A stretch of 6,100 bases of DNA from an archaeon (GTDB lineage Archaea; Methanobacteriota; Methanobacteria; Methanobacteriales; Methanobacteriaceae), in the NCBI GenBank assembly GCA_024409165.1, contig JAKSUE010000090.1, forward strand, positions 1-6,100, written 5' to 3'. Shown here piece by piece: positions 5,585-6,100 of the stretch. A program made the position numbers and the translations under genes. The notes under the pieces are model-generated. The model saw nothing but the letters and a program-made list of their open reading frames with translations, did no database searches and was not told the DNA's origin. Numbering within the stretch: the stretch's first letter is position 1; each line of letters opens with the position of its first letter.

Positions 5585-5983
5585 ATGAGCAATAATAATT
5601 TGTATGATGTTTTTACGGAAGAAAGAGAATTACGAGAGGAAAATCCTAATTATAAAGGTATTTATAAAGGGAGGCCGTTTCAGATTGATGATACAGATGT
5701 ATTTGGAGAACCAGCATATATTGGTACTGGTGAATTTGTTGACGAGGTTGATTTAGATAGTGTTTTACATTTAAAACTTATTGAAGTAATTGAAGAGTTA
5801 GGAAATAAATTAACAAAAGGTAGGTTGAAAAATGTAGAAACTGAAAAAGTCAGATTATCTTATTATAAACTCTACTTAGACTCAATTAAAACTTATTTAG
5901 ATTTTAAGAAAAATCGTGTAGGGAACTATAAAGTTGATGTAAATAAATTAGAACCTATATTAAATAAATTTAACAAAAAATAG
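5585..5983 (+). CDS. hypothetical protein, 132 residues, unknown function
   Basis: I do not recognise this protein. It is soluble in character: no signal peptide, no membrane segment, no Cys or Trp. Residues 1-55 are acidic and Gly/Pro-containing (RGRPF-like turn at 29-32, then VFGEPAYIGTGEFVDE), probably poorly ordered. Residues about 56-110 look helical and amphipathic (LHLKLIEVIEELGNKL, then VRLSYYKLYLDSIKTYLDFKKN), with a Lys/Asn-rich tail. The shape, an extended N-terminus plus a basic helical C-terminus, resembles small phage proteins such as terminase small subunits, but this is only an impression. The start is supported by GGGGGA at 5572-5577, seven bases before the ATG. It stands alone, 280 bases from the transposase start and divergent from it. 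Codon use is AT-rich like its neighbours. The length, clean start and normal composition make it a real gene. Confidence 0.75.
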   Translation: MSNNNLYDVFTEERELREENPNYKGIYKGRPFQIDDTDVFGEPAYIGTGEFVDEVDLDSVLHLKLIEVIEELGNKLTKGRLKNVETEKVRLSYYKLYLDSIKTYLDFKKNRVGNYKVDVNKLEPILNKFNKK

Positions 5984-6014
5984 TTTCTTTATTAGAATTA
6001 TAGGAGAATTATAA

Positions 6015-6066
6015 GGGAGGTTTTGTTAATGCCAATTGTTTAGTATTTTTTTAGGCATTAACAAAA
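6015..6066 (+). other. ribosome-binding site, five-codon frame and 13-base stem-loop
   Basis: GGGAGG (6015-6020) stands eight bases before ATG CCA ATT GTT TAG (6029-6043, MPIV and stop). The ATG lies within a perfect 13-base stem: TTTTGTTAATGCC (6021-6033) pairs with GGCATTAACAAAA (6054-6066) around a 20-base loop containing T7. It may be the structured 3' end of the upstream gene's transcript, a leader hiding a start codon for a gene beyond the window, or a gene 5' end cut short by a small insertion. Which of these cannot be told from the window. Confidence 0.5.
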
Positions 6067-6100
6067 TAATATAATGTATGCTTTCTTTTGTTTAAAGGTT

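Overview
The window is very AT-rich. Its signals look archaeal: TATA-type promoter boxes, poly-T tracts where bacteria would have hairpin terminators, and GAGGTG/GGAGG ribosome-binding sites. Together with two apparent adhesin-like secreted-protein remnants and the style of the acetyltransferase, this suggests a gut methanogen of the Methanobacteriaceae (Methanosphaera or Methanobrevibacter type). TGA is used as a stop, which argues against Mycoplasma. The taxonomic call is an inference from style; no marker gene is present.

Left third (1-1400): a small, acidic, membrane-anchored protein (265-492, +) converges on a GNAT acetyltransferase (684-1313, -, TTG start). The 190-base gap between them holds a 79-base segment bounded by a perfect 9-base inverted repeat, an internal short palindrome and duplicated words.

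Middle (1414-3300): the best-defined system in the window. It is a two-gene minus-strand operon with an HTH + ImmA/IrrE zinc-metallopeptidase (1918-3075) followed three bases later by a PIN-like DUF4411 nuclease (1414-1914). This pairing is a predicted type II toxin-antitoxin module, and the nuclease start is probably translationally coupled to the end of the peptidase gene. The upstream region carries a perfect 20-base AT palindrome and TATA-like boxes.

Gene graveyard (3300-5302): no intact gene is supported. It holds a frameshifted 5' remnant of a secreted protein (about 3304-3425, -), roughly 700 bases of non-coding or decayed DNA, the 5' end of an unrecognised plus-strand gene with a good ribosome-binding site (from 4169), a signal-peptide-bearing adhesin-like 5' end (4389 down to 4228, -), and a transposase (5302 to 4386, -). 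The transposase is split at an A8 run and lacks its C-terminus. These pieces are joined head-on, as expected of a repeatedly rearranged accessory region.

Right end (5303-6100): inverted repeats upstream of the transposase, then an unrecognised 132-residue protein (5585-5983, +). It is followed by a strong ribosome-binding site, a five-codon reading frame and a perfect 13-base stem-loop.
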